Shown: positions 32,553 to 41,836, counted from the first letter of the stretch. The stretch: DNA of 63,642 bases from Escherichia coli (GCF_011881725.1 NZ_JAATUR010000029.1:1-63642), one strand, 5' to 3'. Translations and numbers: made by a program. Notes: generated by a model not told the origin, from the letters alone.

Positions 32553-34211
32553 ATGTTGCAGCTTAATGAGAATAAACAGTTTGCTTTTTTCCAACGACTG
32601 GCGTTCCCGCTGCGTATTTTTCTGCTGATTTTGGTGTTCTCGATATTTGTCATCGCTGCGTTGGCACAATATTTTACGGCCAGCTTTGAGGACTATTTAA
32701 CGCTTCATGTTCGTGACATGGCAATGAATCAGGCGAAAATTATTGCTTCCAATGACAGTATCATCACCGCAGTGAAAACGCGTGACTACAAACGGCTAGC
32801 TACTATCGCCAACAAATTGCAAAGAGATACCGACTTTGATTATGTAGTGATTGGTGACCGGGATTCGATCCGCCTTTACCATCCTAATCCGGAAAAGATT
32901 GGCTACCGGATGCAGTTTACCAAGCCGGGGGCTCTGGAAAGAGGGGAGAGTTACTTCATCACCGGCAAAGGGTCTATAGGTATGGCAATGCGCGCCAAGA
33001 CGCCGATCTTTGATGACGATGGCAAAGTCATCGGCGTGGTATCGGTGGGGTATCTGGTGAGTAAAATCGATAGCTGGCGGGCTGAGTTTTTATTACCGAT
33101 GGTGGGCGTGTTTGTCGTGCTGTTAGGCATTTTGATGCTGCTGTCGTGGTTCTTAGCTGCGCATATCCGCCGCCAGATGATGGGGATGGAACCAAAGCAG
33201 ATCGCGCGCGTGGTTCGCCAGCAAGAGGCGCTTTTTAGTTCGGTTTATGAAGGGCTGATTGCGGTGGACCCGTTTGGGCATATTACTGCCATCAACCGCA
33301 ATGCAAGAAAAATGTTAGGGCTGAGTTCTCCCGGACGGCAGTGGCTGGGTAGACCTATTGCAGAGGTTGTCAGGCCGGCTGATTTCTTTACCGAACAAAT
33401 TGATGAAAAACGTCAGGATGTGGTGGCGAATTTTAATGGTCTGAGCGTTATTGCTAACCGCGAAGCTATTCGTTCTGGTGATGATTTGTTGGGTGCAATT
33501 ATTAGTTTTCGTAGTAAAGATGAAATATCTACCCTTAATGCGCAACTGACGCAAATTAAACAATACGTCGAAAGCCTGCGCACACTACGTCATGAACATC
33601 TCAATTGGATGTCTACGCTCAATGGTCTGTTGCAGATGAAAGAGTATGATCGTGTGCTGGCGATGGTACAGGGGGAGTCCCAGGCCCAGCAGCAACTTAT
33701 TGATAGTCTGCGTGAAGCATTTGCCGATCGCCAGGTGGCGGGACTTCTTTTTGGTAAAGTGCAGCGAGCCCGGGAATTAGGGTTAAAAATGACGATTGTT
33801 CCCGGTAGCCAACTTTCACAACTGCCACAAGGGCTGGACAGCACTGAATTTGCGGCGATTGTGGGCAACTTACTCGATAATGCCTTCGAAGCCAGTCTGC
33901 ATAGTGATGAAGGGAATAAGATCGTCGAGTTATACCTGAGCGATGAAGGTGACGACGTGGTAATCGAAGTGGCCGATCAGGGCTGCGGCATACCAGAGTC
34001 TCTTCGCGACAAAATATTTGAGCAGGGCGTCAGTACGCGTGCTGATGAACCCGGTGAACATGGCATTGGGTTGTATCTTATTGCCAGCTATGTAACGCGC
34101 TGCGGTGGAGTTATCACTCTCGAAGAGAATGATCCCTGCGGTACTTTATTTTCAATCTATATTCCGAAAGTGAAACCTGATGACAGCTCCATTAACCCTA
34201 TTGATCGTTGA
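32553..34211 (+). CDS. dpiB: DpiB (CitA), citrate-sensing histidine kinase
   Basis: A 552-residue sensor kinase. The first membrane helix is around residues 20-42, the periplasmic Cache/PDC sensor spans about 43-180, and the second helix is at about 181-203. A PAS domain lies near 225-320. The phospho-acceptor His347 is in LRTLRHEHLNW, and the ATPase N-box is GNLLDNAFEAS. The ATG at 32553 (MLQLNENKQF) matches the known protein. It overlaps dpiA by 32 bases. Confidence 0.95.
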   Translation: MLQLNENKQFAFFQRLAFPLRIFLLILVFSIFVIAALAQYFTASFEDYLTLHVRDMAMNQAKIIASNDSIITAVKTRDYKRLATIANKLQRDTDFDYVVIGDRDSIRLYHPNPEKIGYRMQFTKPGALERGESYFITGKGSIGMAMRAKTPIFDDDGKVIGVVSVGYLVSKIDSWRAEFLLPMVGVFVVLLGILMLLSWFLAAHIRRQMMGMEPKQIARVVRQQEALFSSVYEGLIAVDPFGHITAINRNARKMLGLSSPGRQWLGRPIAEVVRPADFFTEQIDEKRQDVVANFNGLSVIANREAIRSGDDLLGAIISFRSKDEISTLNAQLTQIKQYVESLRTLRHEHLNWMSTLNGLLQMKEYDRVLAMVQGESQAQQQLIDSLREAFADRQVAGLLFGKVQRARELGLKMTIVPGSQLSQLPQGLDSTEFAAIVGNLLDNAFEASLHSDEGNKIVELYLSDEGDDVVIEVADQGCGIPESLRDKIFEQGVSTRADEPGEHGIGLYLIASYVTRCGGVITLEENDPCGTLFSIYIPKVKPDDSSINPIDR

Positions 34212-34860
34212 GGACGAAACGCCGTTGGCAGAAATGCATGCGGAATATATTCGTCACATTCCCGGCTTCAGTCAGATATTGTTGGCGGGAAACCTGGCGC
34301 AGGCCCGAATGATGATCGAGCGTTTTAAGCCGGGGCTTATCTTGCTGGATAACTATCTCCCTGATGGTAGAGGGATTAATTTACTGCATGAACTGGTGCA
34401 GGCGCATTATCCCGGCGATGTAGTGTTTACCACTGCAGCCAGCGATATGGAAACAGTGTCTGAAGCCGTACGTTGTGGTGTATTTGATTATCTCATTAAA
34501 CCAATTGCCTATGAACGCCTGGGACAAACACTGACCCGTTTCCACCAGCGTAAACATATGCTGGAAAGCATTGATAGCGCCAGTCAGAAGCAAATTGATG
34601 AGATGTTCAACGCTTACGCTCGCGGTGAACCAAAGGATGAACTGCCAACTGGCATTGACGCGTTGACGCTAAATGCAGTGAGAAAACTGTTTAAAGAGCC
34701 AGGAGTGCAACATACGGCCGAGACAGTGGCGCAGGCTTTGACCATAAGCCGCACCACCGCGAGACGTTATCTTGAATATTGCGCCAGCCGTCATCTGATT
34801 ATTGCCGAGATTGTTCACGGCAAAGTTGGCAGACCACAACGTATTTACCACAGTGGATGA
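34180..34860 (+). CDS. dpiA: DpiA (CitB), response regulator of citrate fermentation
   Basis: A 226-residue response regulator of the CitB family. The receiver domain has acidic residues E11/D12 and phospho-acceptor Asp57 in LILLDNYLPDG. The C-terminal helix-turn-helix is around TISRTTARRYLEY. It activates cit genes and, in K-12, can induce SOS by binding origin DNA. Its start lies inside dpiB, indicating coupled translation. Confidence 0.95.
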   Translation: MTAPLTLLIVEDETPLAEMHAEYIRHIPGFSQILLAGNLAQARMMIERFKPGLILLDNYLPDGRGINLLHELVQAHYPGDVVFTTAASDMETVSEAVRCGVFDYLIKPIAYERLGQTLTRFHQRKHMLESIDSASQKQIDEMFNAYARGEPKDELPTGIDALTLNAVRKLFKEPGVQHTAETVAQALTISRTTARRYLEYCASRHLIIAEIVHGKVGRPQRIYHSG

Positions 34861-34867
34861 AGAGAGT

Positions 34868-34890
34868 GCCGGAGGATGCACTCCTCCGGC
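34868..34890. terminator. Bidirectional hairpin between dpiA and dcuC
   Basis: A perfect 9-bp stem (GCCGGAGGA / TCCTCCGGC) with a 5-nt loop lies between the convergent ends of dpiA and dcuC. There is no long U-run on either side. Confidence 0.6.
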
Positions 34891-34898
34891 CTGGGAAA

Positions 34899-36284
34899 TT
34901 ACTTACCAGTAACCACAGCGGTAGTACCTGGCACCATCAATTCTGTAGCCACAATGACTATCACTAGCCCAACAAGCACCGGTACCGAGGTGCGTTTAAC
35001 CACTTCAAAAGGTGATATTTTAGCCATCCCTGCAACGGCAACCACCACGCCAGAGACTGGCGAAAGCGTGCGCCCCAGGTTTGATGCCTGCAGCATCGGG
35101 ATTGTCAGGTACGCCGGGTTAATGCCGGAAGAGTGAGCCAGTTTCGGGATCATCTCCACAAAGGCATAGAAAGGCGCATTGCCGGAACCAGTGGTGACCG
35201 CTGCCAGCATTGTCAGGATAACCAGTACCAGCATCAGGATAATGCTCGCCGAACCGAACGAAGTAGCGATTGAGATCAGGCTCTGGATAAAGCCGATGGT
35301 GCTAAGACCCTGAGCGAAAACACCAGCGGCAACTAATAACATTACTACGTTAGCGAAGGCATCAGCCATGCCGCGATAAGCCACCTCGAGGCCCGAAAAG
35401 ACTTTTTGCGTATTAAAGCCGCGAATAAATTCCAGAACAGAGGCAATCAGCATACATATCACCAGAATGGTGATGATGTGCAATTGTGGACCCCATTTGC
35501 CGTCAAAAAATAGTACGCCAATGATCGGAGTAAACGGCAGAATGGCGTAAAAAGCGGGCGCGGTGGTCGTGATTTCGCTGACATCTAACATTTCATGAGA
35601 GATGTGCTCTTTTTTATCCAGATAACGTTGCCAGAAAAAGTGGGCAATCGCCATGCCGATAATCGCGGCAATCGAGATAGGTAGTGTTGTTTTGAAGGCG
35701 AAGTCAATCAGCGGCATTTCAGAAGCCTGTGCCGCCAGCACCACATCACCAGATGTTGGTGCGAGAATAATTGCTGCAGGTGAGGCGCAAATGGCAGCTG
35801 CCGCACCGCGACTGATACCAACGTTCACCATCACCGGGAACAACGTTGCCATCAGTAAAACGCCAAGACCGGTTGCGGAAGAGACTGCCAGCGACATCAG
35901 ACAGGCAACAAAGTAGGCGGCAATCATCAGCAGGTAAGGGGAGTTAATGTATTGCAGCGGTTTTGATGCCAGCTTGACGACCATATCGTTCGCGCCAATG
36001 TGGGTCATGTAAGCGGCAAAGCCACACAGCATCATAATCATCATACCGAGATCGCCGCCACGGCTCATCAGTAATATTTTAATGTATTCAACGATATCTG
36101 TGGCGCTGTAGCCAGTGGACGTCTGGCTGGAGGGTAAAACTTTGTGTCCCATTATAGCGCTGATGATCAGCAGTAGCAGACCGCCAACAAATAGCACCCC
36201 GGTGGCGGAATACCCCTTAATGATGTAGCGAGCTACACCCACAATAACCACAACCCCAATAAGGAGTTCAATAAATGTCTGCAT
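34899..36284 (-). CDS. dcuC: DcuC, anaerobic C4-dicarboxylate transporter
   Basis: A 461-residue polytopic DcuC-family carrier, mainly effluxing succinate during fermentation. Hydrophobic segments fill the chain, and the family stretch AVTTGSGNAPFYAFVEM lies around residue 370. It fits the neighbouring citrate fermentation locus because succinate export drives CitT exchange. A candidate FNR site lies about 90 bases upstream. Confidence 0.96.
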   Translation of the reverse strand: MQTFIELLIGVVVIVGVARYIIKGYSATGVLFVGGLLLLIISAIMGHKVLPSSQTSTGYSATDIVEYIKILLMSRGGDLGMMIMMLCGFAAYMTHIGANDMVVKLASKPLQYINSPYLLMIAAYFVACLMSLAVSSATGLGVLLMATLFPVMVNVGISRGAAAAICASPAAIILAPTSGDVVLAAQASEMPLIDFAFKTTLPISIAAIIGMAIAHFFWQRYLDKKEHISHEMLDVSEITTTAPAFYAILPFTPIIGVLFFDGKWGPQLHIITILVICMLIASVLEFIRGFNTQKVFSGLEVAYRGMADAFANVVMLLVAAGVFAQGLSTIGFIQSLISIATSFGSASIILMLVLVILTMLAAVTTGSGNAPFYAFVEMIPKLAHSSGINPAYLTIPMLQASNLGRTLSPVSGVVVAVAGMAKISPFEVVKRTSVPVLVGLVIVIVATELMVPGTTAVVTGK

Positions 36285-36864
36285 ATTCTTTCCTGTCTCC
36301 AGAATCTACGATAAATAATAAAAAATTCCTAAAATAAGAAAAAAATATGCCGAATAAATTGACATCAGATGCTGATTGAAATCAAGAAAGCTGTCATTAA
36401 GGCATTGATGTCGTTGTTTTTATATCTGGGTAACATAATTTATTTTAGGGGGGGGTTACAGTATTGTCATGTATATGGAATGATGAATAGTTGATGCGAT
36501 TTTGTTAATGATTTTGTGGGGGGGTTGTCCGGAAAAAATAATTTTGTATGCGCGTTATATGACAATGCAAACGATAGCCTTATTGATGGTGCTGTTGTAT
36601 ATACTTGAAAAATAAGTGGATATTTGTTGTTTTTTTGTGTGCGATTATGAATTTTATTTGCATAACCTACTCTCCGGCAGGAAAATGCTACTGAAGACTC
36701 TGGGATAATCTGATGGTTTTATTATTGTATTTCATATAATAAACGTTGCAGACATGCGGGTTATTCTTTGTGTTTTCCTTGTTAATATTATATTTGTTTT
36801 TTCTTAGCTATGCCGCTGATATGTTTTTGATGAGTTTTCTGTGGTCACTAATTGGGGGCATTTA
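36285..36864. other. Intergenic region between dcuC and the pagP remnant
   Basis: A 580-bp AT-rich noncoding region containing the dcuC promoter and presumably the former pagP promoter. Two guanine runs stand out on the plus strand: eight G at 36448-36455 and seven G at 36518-36524. No believable ORF, tRNA or repeat was seen. Confidence 0.6.
36372..36385. promoter_or_regulatory. Candidate FNR site upstream of dcuC
   Basis: CTGATTGAAATCAA matches the FNR consensus TTGAT-N4-ATCAA with one mismatch, about 90-100 bases before the dcuC start. FNR activation of dcuC under anaerobiosis is known. Confidence 0.6.
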
Positions 36865-37267
36865 ATGTGTTACCGTATTTCTTTTGTTTTTATTCAGTCA
36901 ATCTGCTTTGAAGAAGTTTCTGCATGCGCAGAGCAATGGATTGCGATATTTAGAGAGAGTGTCACAGGAAACTGGCTGCGGTCAGAACAATATGATTTTT
37001 ATCTTCCCGCTATCACCCGCATGCGCGTTTCGCTTATGACAAAGAAAAAACCGGTCGCTATAACGAAATACCGTGGGGGGCAGTCATGCTGGTCAGGGAT
37101 TCACCACTGGTGGGACGGCGCGTGATAACTAGAACGACATACCTGCTCCGCTGTTACGGCCATTGGTTTCTGTGGGCTATGGTTCTGCGACTTTTCAGAT
37201 GAGCGACATCCCTGGCGCCTACAACAAGGGCAATGTTTACTTTGCCTGGATGTGGTTTCAGTTTTAG
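36865..37267 (+). pseudogene. pagP: pagP remnant (lipid A palmitoyltransferase), frameshifted and deleted
   Basis: The start region keeps a signal-like MCYRISFVFIQ and the mature segment FRESVTGNWLRSEQYDFYLPAIT, which parallels PagP. One base is then lost just before the catalytic-His position, where the K-12 ITWHARF is read as ITRMRVSLM. About 50 codons that normally carry the catalytic Asp-Ser (KDSWNK) are missing. The frame resumes as GQGFTTGGTARDN, hits an in-frame TAG at 37130-37132 where PagP has Trp, and then matches the C-terminus ([12 protein letters not shown] ... [11 protein letters not shown]) to a TAG at 37265. The remnant is about 403 bases against 561 for an intact gene. It lies between dcuC and cspE as pagP does in K-12. 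Confidence 0.92.
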
Positions 37268-37441
37268 ACAAGTTATGTTTTGATAAAATCTTTAAAAATC
37301 AATATGTAATGGAGTTAACATCAAAAATAACGCGACTTTTATCACTTTTTAGTAAAGTTGCACTGGACAAAGCGTACCACAATTGGTGTACTGGTAACCG
37401 ACACAGCATTTGTGTCTATTTTTCATGTAAAGGTAATTTTG

Positions 37442-37651
37442 ATGTCTAAGATTAAAGGTAACGTTAAGTGGTTTAATGAGTCCAAAGGATTCGGTTTCAT
37501 TACTCCGGAAGACGGCAGCAAAGATGTGTTCGTACACTTCTCTGCAATCCAGACTAATGGTTTTAAAACTCTTGCTGAAGGTCAGCGCGTAGAGTTCGAA
37601 ATCACTAACGGTGCCAAAGGCCCTTCTGCTGCAAACGTAATCGCTCTGTAA
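37442..37651 (+). CDS. cspE: CspE, cold-shock family RNA chaperone
   Basis: A 69-residue cold-shock domain protein with RNP1 KGFGFI and RNP2 VFVHF. It binds single-stranded nucleic acid, melts RNA structure and has antitermination activity. The ATG at 37442 ([10 protein letters not shown]) is the true start; the in-frame extension upstream is leader. About 175 bases of leader separate it from the pagP remnant. Confidence 0.98.
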
Positions 37652-37670
37652 GATTCGTCAGCAAGAATTC

Positions 37671-37699
37671 AAAACCCGCTTAATCAGCGGGTTTTTTTT
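37671..37699 (+). terminator. Rho-independent terminator after cspE
   Basis: AAACCCGCT ... AGCGGGTTT stem followed by a run of T residues just before the crcB stop on the other strand. Confidence 0.88.
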
Positions 37700-37704
37700 G
37701 GTCT

Positions 37705-38088
37705 TTAGTGTGCGGTTGATGCTGAAAATAGCCAAAAAGCCAGTGCGGTCATGGCAAAGGAACCTAACAGGTTAACGAAAACGTTCAGTAGCGCCCAGCC
37801 AAAGCGCCCTTCCTGCAATAAAAACACCACTTCTGCCGAAAATGTTGAGAAGGTCGTTAGCCCGCCACAAAAACCAGTGGTGATTAATACTTTCCACACC
37901 GGATCGATGTTAGTCATACGGCTAAACCAGGCAAACCCCATTCCTATGATAAATGCTCCAATCAGGTTTGCTGCCAGAGTCCCGAGTGGAATAGCCTGGT
38001 GCAGCGGATTAAACCGCATACTTAACAGCCACCTCGCCACGCTTCCCGTACCACCACCAATAAAAACTGCTAAAAGGAGTTGTAACAC
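37705..38088 (-). CDS. crcB: CrcB, fluoride ion channel
   Basis: A 127-residue Fluc-family fluoride exporter with four hydrophobic helices. Landmarks are [10 protein letters not shown] at the N-terminus, the NLIGAFIIG segment, and [17 protein letters not shown]. It forms an antiparallel dimer that removes toxic fluoride. Divergent from ybeM. I see no fluoride riboswitch in the 92-bp upstream gap. Confidence 0.96.
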
Positions 38089-38180
38089 TGCAAAATCCTG
38101 CTATTTGATTTGTATGAGTGATAAGTGTAACGCCGAATATTCGGCGTTGGCGAATTTTACAACTCTGACAGGAGGTGGCA

Positions 38181-38969
38181 ATGCTAGTTGCCGCAGGACA
38201 ATTTGCTGTTACATCAATATGGGAAAAGAACGCTGAGATTTGCGCCTCGTTAATGGCGCAGGCGGCAGAAAACGACGTATCGCTGTTTGTCCTGCCGGAA
38301 GCGCTTCTGGCGCGTGATGATCTTGACCCGAATTTATCAGTTAAATCGGCACAGTTGCTGGAAGGGGAATTCCTCGGACGTTTACTGCGGGAAAGTAAGC
38401 GTAACATGATGACGACGATTCTGACGATTCATGTTCCCTCAACTCCTGGGCGCGCATGGAATATGCTGGTGGCGCTACAGGCGGGGAAAATTGTCGCCCA
38501 TTATGCCAAATTGCATCTCTATGATGCGTTTGCCATTCAGGAATCACGCCATGTGGATGCAGGTAATGAAATAGCTCCTTTACTGGAGGTCGAAGGGATG
38601 AAAGTGGGGCTGATGACCTGCTATGACATACGCTTTCCTGAGTTGGCATTGGCCCTGGCATTACAAGGCGCGGAAATCCTGATACTGCCAGCGGCCTGGG
38701 TTCGCGGGCCGCTCAAAGAACACCACTGGTCAACCTTGCTCGCCGCTCGTGCTCTGGATACCACCTGCTATATGGTGGCGGCGGGGGAGTGTGGCAACAA
38801 AAACATCGGGCAAAGCCGTATCATCGATCCTTTTGGTGTCACTATTGCGGCGGCAGCGGAAATGCCCGCGTTAATCATGGCGGAAGTGACGCCTGAACGT
38901 GTACGTCAGGTGCGCGCGCAGTTGCCTGTTTTAAACAACCGTCGGTTTGCGCCGCCGCAATTATTATGA
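38181..38969 (+). CDS. ybeM: YbeM, nitrilase-family amidase (deaminated glutathione amidase-like)
   Basis: A 262-residue carbon-nitrogen hydrolase with a complete catalytic triad: Glu40 in LPEALLA, Lys110 in [10 protein letters not shown], and Cys147 in [10 protein letters not shown]. The family member Nit1 hydrolyses deaminated glutathione. The ATG at 38181 follows AGGAGG closely and is preferred over a GTG two codons earlier. In K-12, ybeM is recorded as defective or shortened as I recall; here it appears full length. Confidence 0.9.
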   Translation: MLVAAGQFAVTSIWEKNAEICASLMAQAAENDVSLFVLPEALLARDDLDPNLSVKSAQLLEGEFLGRLLRESKRNMMTTILTIHVPSTPGRAWNMLVALQAGKIVAHYAKLHLYDAFAIQESRHVDAGNEIAPLLEVEGMKVGLMTCYDIRFPELALALALQGAEILILPAAWVRGPLKEHHWSTLLAARALDTTCYMVAAGECGNKNIGQSRIIDPFGVTIAAAAEMPALIMAEVTPERVRQVRAQLPVLNNRRFAPPQLL

Positions 38970-39097
38970 TGTTTTTTTACTCGATGCTTGATTCACCTTG
39001 TTACAGATTGCTATTGTGTGCGCGCGTCGAATGACCGTTAATATTCTCTGGTTTTTAAGGCGCGTTCTGTTGCCGGTTTTATGTCAAGAAGGTATCT

Positions 39098-39301
39098 ATG
39101 GGTGAGATTAGTATTACCAAACTGCTGGTAGTTGCGGCGCTGGTCGTTCTGCTGTTTGGGACTAAGAAGTTACGTACGCTGGGCGGAGACCTTGGAGCGG
39201 CCATTAAAGGGTTCAAGAAGGCGATGAATGATGACGATGCTGCGGCGAAAAAAGGCGCGGACGTTGATCTTCAGGCTGAAAAGCTCTCTCATAAAGAGTG
39301 A
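39098..39301 (+). CDS. tatE: TatE, Sec-independent translocase component
   Basis: A 67-residue TatA/E protein. One N-terminal membrane helix (about residues 4-20) is followed by the [14 protein letters not shown] hinge and an amphipathic helix ending in AIKGFKKAM. It partly replaces TatA in twin-arginine export of folded proteins. It stands alone, between ybeM and lipA. Confidence 0.96.
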   Translation: MGEISITKLLVVAALVVLLFGTKKLRTLGGDLGAAIKGFKKAMNDDDAAAKKGADVDLQAEKLSHKE

Positions 39302-39340
39302 CGTGGCGAGCAGGACGCTCCCTCAATATCTTGTTCGATA

Positions 39341-39370
39341 AAAAAACCCGCTTCAGATAGCGGGTTTTTT
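39341..39370 (+). terminator. Terminator after tatE
   Basis: AAAAACCCGC ... GCGGGTTTTTT stem-loop with T-run, shared with the convergent lipA end. Confidence 0.85.
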
Positions 39371-39400
39371 ATCATATAGATGTAAGTAATTATTACATAA

Positions 39401-40366
39401 TTACTTAACTTCCATGCCTTTCGCCTGCAAATCGGCGTGGTAGGAAGAGCGGACAAACGGACCGCATGCGGCATGGGTAAAGCCCATCGCCAACGCTTCG
39501 GCTTTCATGTCGTCAAACTCATCCGGGCTAACGTAACGTTGAACCGGCAGGTGATGGCGGCTCGGCTGCAAATATTGCCCCAGTGTCAACATGGTTACAC
39601 CATGACGACGCAGATCGCGCATGACTTCAATAATCTCTTCATTGGTTTCACCCAGTCCGACCATCAAACCGGATTTGGTCGGGATTTCCGGATGCGCTTC
39701 TTTAAAGCGTTCCAACAGTTTCAGCGACCAGTTGTAATCCGCCCCCGGGCGTACCTGACGGTAAATACGCGGTACGTTTTCCAGGTTGTGGTTGAACACG
39801 TCGGGTGGCGTGGCGGTCAGAATATCCAGCGCGCGATCCATACGACCACGGAAATCCGGCACCAGAGTTTCAATTTTGATTTCCGGGCTTTTTTCCCGGA
39901 TGGCAGTAATGCAATCCGCAAAATGCTGGGCACCGCCATCGCGCAGGTCATCACGGTCAACGGAGGTGATGACGACATAACGTAGCGCCATATCGGCAAT
40001 AGTCTGGGCCAGTTTCACCGGCTCATTGGCATCCGGGGCGACCGGGCGACCGTGGGCAACGTCACAGAACGGGCAACGGCGGGTACAAATAGCGCCGAGG
40101 ATCATAAACGTTGCTGTGCCGTGGTTGAAGCACTCTGCCAGGTTAGGACAGGAGGCTTCCTCGCAGACAGAATGCAGGCCATTTTTGCGCATTGCGGCTT
40201 TGATGCCCTGGATACGTGTAGAGTCCGCGGGAAGCTTGATTTTCATCCATTCCGGCTTGCGCAGCAGGGCTTCGCGCTCTGTTGCCACGTTTTTAACCGG
40301 GATAAGGGCCATCTTATCGGCATCGCGGTATTTAACACCGCGTTCCATCACAATGGGTTTACTCAT
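39401..40366 (-). CDS. lipA: LipA, lipoyl synthase
   Basis: A 321-residue radical SAM enzyme that inserts two sulfurs into octanoyl chains on lipoyl domains. The auxiliary cluster cysteines are C68, C73 and C79. The radical SAM cluster cysteines are C94, C98 and C101 in CTRRCPFC. The conserved C-terminal RSSYHAD holds the serine ligand. Downstream of lipB, with the ybeF remnant between. Confidence 0.97.
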   Translation of the reverse strand: MSKPIVMERGVKYRDADKMALIPVKNVATEREALLRKPEWMKIKLPADSTRIQGIKAAMRKNGLHSVCEEASCPNLAECFNHGTATFMILGAICTRRCPFCDVAHGRPVAPDANEPVKLAQTIADMALRYVVITSVDRDDLRDGGAQHFADCITAIREKSPEIKIETLVPDFRGRMDRALDILTATPPDVFNHNLENVPRIYRQVRPGADYNWSLKLLERFKEAHPEIPTKSGLMVGLGETNEEIIEVMRDLRRHGVTMLTLGQYLQPSRHHLPVQRYVSPDEFDDMKAEALAMGFTHAACGPFVRSSYHADLQAKGMEVK

Positions 40367-40574
40367 AGCGTGCGTGTTCCAGTTGCGAATTACGAAGGAA
40401 AGCGTTTCAATTCAATGGATTGTTGTAATTATCAACTATTTTTGAATTAACGACTGGCAGTATATCATTGAAACGGCCCAGAAAGCAGCCAAAGCGGTCG
40501 CGAAAATGTAAAATTGTTGTTGGTTTGTGCCATTTTGTCGCTCTGCGATGTGAACTCAATGTAACGATACTTTT
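40367..40574. promoter_or_regulatory. lipA upstream region
   Basis: About 200 noncoding bases between the lipA start and the end of the ybeF remnant. They presumably hold the lipA promoter. I could not fix a -10/-35 pair with confidence. Confidence 0.45.
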
Positions 40575-40763
40575 TCAAAACACATTTCGACAGCATCAGT
40601 TGCCCGCGACGTATTGGAGCAAGCTGATTGCACTTGTTGAAATGAGCAGAAAAATCCATTTGCCCTTCATGAAATGTAATAAAGGGAGGTTTCCTCACCG
40701 CGCAGCAACGACCAAATAGGGTATAAAACGGCAGGGAATAATCGCTAACATGTCGCTGCTTGC
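40575..40763 (-). pseudogene. ybeF: ybeF remnant (LysR-type regulator, C-terminal fragment)
   Basis: Translating the minus strand gives VIASSDMLAIIPCRF, then after a one-base frame change FYTLFGRCCAVRKPPF, EGQMDFSAHFNK and LAPIRRG. These follow, in order, the C-terminal ~65 residues of the LysR-family YbeF as I remember it (DMLAIIPSRFYNLFSRCW ... EEQIDFSIHYNK ... DPILHG). A second frame change occurs near the end. The DNA-binding domain and most of the effector domain are gone. Position and orientation between lipA and lipB match K-12 ybeF. Confidence 0.82.
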
Positions 40764-40789
40764 AATGACCCAATATGATTTGGGTCATT
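40764..40789 (-). terminator. Hairpin after lipB
   Basis: A perfect 10-bp inverted repeat, AATGACCCAA / TTGGGTCATT, with a 6-nt loop begins 11 bases past the lipB stop. It has no U-run. It abuts the ybeF remnant. Confidence 0.5.
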
Positions 40790-40800
40790 TATAAGGGGAA

Positions 40801-41442
40801 TCAAGCAGGAATATATTCTACGGCAGGATTTTTGAGTAGCGCTAAAATATTTGCCAGTAAGCGCGGTGCAACATTATCGGTGGTCGTATCAGGTTTCCAT
40901 TGCGATATTTTTGCCATTTCCATCCCGGCATAACCGCAAGGGTTGATACGTAAAAATGGCGAAAGATCCATATTGACGTTTAATGCCAGACCGTGGAATG
41001 AACAACCGCGGCGAATACGTAATCCGAGCGAACAAATTTTCTTTTCCCCAACATAGACACCCGGAGCATCAGCCCGAGGGTGTGCTTCAATATCCAGTTC
41101 GGCCAGAGTATTCACTACCGTTTGTTCGAGCAAGGTCACCAGTTCACGCACGCCCAGCTTCCTACGTTTGAGGTTAAGCAACACATACATCACCTGTTGC
41201 CCTGGCCCGTGATAAGTTACCTGGCCGCCGCGATCGCTCTGGATCACAGGAATATCGCCTGGCATTAAAATATGTTCCGCTTTACCTGCTTGTCCCTGAG
41301 TGAATACAGGATGGTGTTCAACCAGCCAGATTTCATCAAGGGTATTTTCATCACGGGTATCGGTGAATTCATGCATAGCCTGAGAAATAGGCTCGTAAGG
41401 CTGAAGGCCGAGCTGGCGGACAAGAATTTTATCCTGATACAA
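40801..41442 (-). CDS. lipB: LipB, octanoyltransferase
   Basis: A 213-residue enzyme that moves octanoate from ACP to lipoyl domains before LipA acts. The catalytic Cys169 is in [11 protein letters not shown] and Lys135 is in GEKKICSLG. The substrate loop is [12 protein letters not shown]. The start is TTG at 41442 (MYQDKILV); a nearby ATG is out of frame, and GGAG lies upstream. Confidence 0.96.
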   Translation of the reverse strand: MYQDKILVRQLGLQPYEPISQAMHEFTDTRDENTLDEIWLVEHHPVFTQGQAGKAEHILMPGDIPVIQSDRGGQVTYHGPGQQVMYVLLNLKRRKLGVRELVTLLEQTVVNTLAELDIEAHPRADAPGVYVGEKKICSLGLRIRRGCSFHGLALNVNMDLSPFLRINPCGYAGMEMAKISQWKPDTTTDNVAPRLLANILALLKNPAVEYIPA

Positions 41443-41541
41443 AACGGCATCTCCGTGGAGAATGAGTAAAAGTGAGGAAAATTATATCACAGCGAGGAGA
41501 GGGGAGTTACCCGACCAGAAGCCGGGTAACGGAGAAACGAA

Positions 41542-41805
41542 TTACAGAACCATACGGACGATATCGATTTTGCCCAGTTCTTCGTACAGAGTTTCAACCT
41601 GCTCGATATGAGTGGCGTTGATAGTGATAGATACCGAGTGGTAGTTGCCTTTGCTGCTTGGTTTTACCGTTGGGGTGTAGTCACCTGGCGCATGGCGCTG
41701 TACCACTTCAACCACCTGATCAACCAGCTCAGGTAACGCCTGCCCCATTACTTTGTAGGTAAAAGGAGTAGGGAATTCAAGCAGTTCGTTAAGTTTGGTT
41801 TTCAT
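41542..41805 (-). CDS. ybeD: YbeD, conserved ACT-like protein
   Basis: An 87-residue protein with an ACT-like ferredoxin fold in known structures. Conserved stretches are [15 protein letters not shown] and [12 protein letters not shown]. It is linked by neighbourhood to lipoate genes, but no activity is established. Co-oriented with dacA upstream and lipB downstream. Confidence 0.93.
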
Positions 41806-41836
41806 GTCAGCTCCGGCGTAACGTAATTAAATAGCA

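Noticed and set aside
36841..37125. A 94-codon ORF as a new small gene
   Set aside because: Its N-terminal half is PagP and the rest is the frameshifted reading of the same gene, so it is part of the pagP pseudogene.
38089..38180. Fluoride riboswitch in front of crcB
   Set aside because: Only 92 bases separate crcB and ybeM, and I could not trace the conserved crcB-motif pseudoknot. E. coli crcB is not known to have one.
40465..40788. A 107-codon ORF as a new gene between lipA and lipB
   Set aside because: Its middle matches the C-terminus of YbeF in the same order, and the correct frame changes within it.
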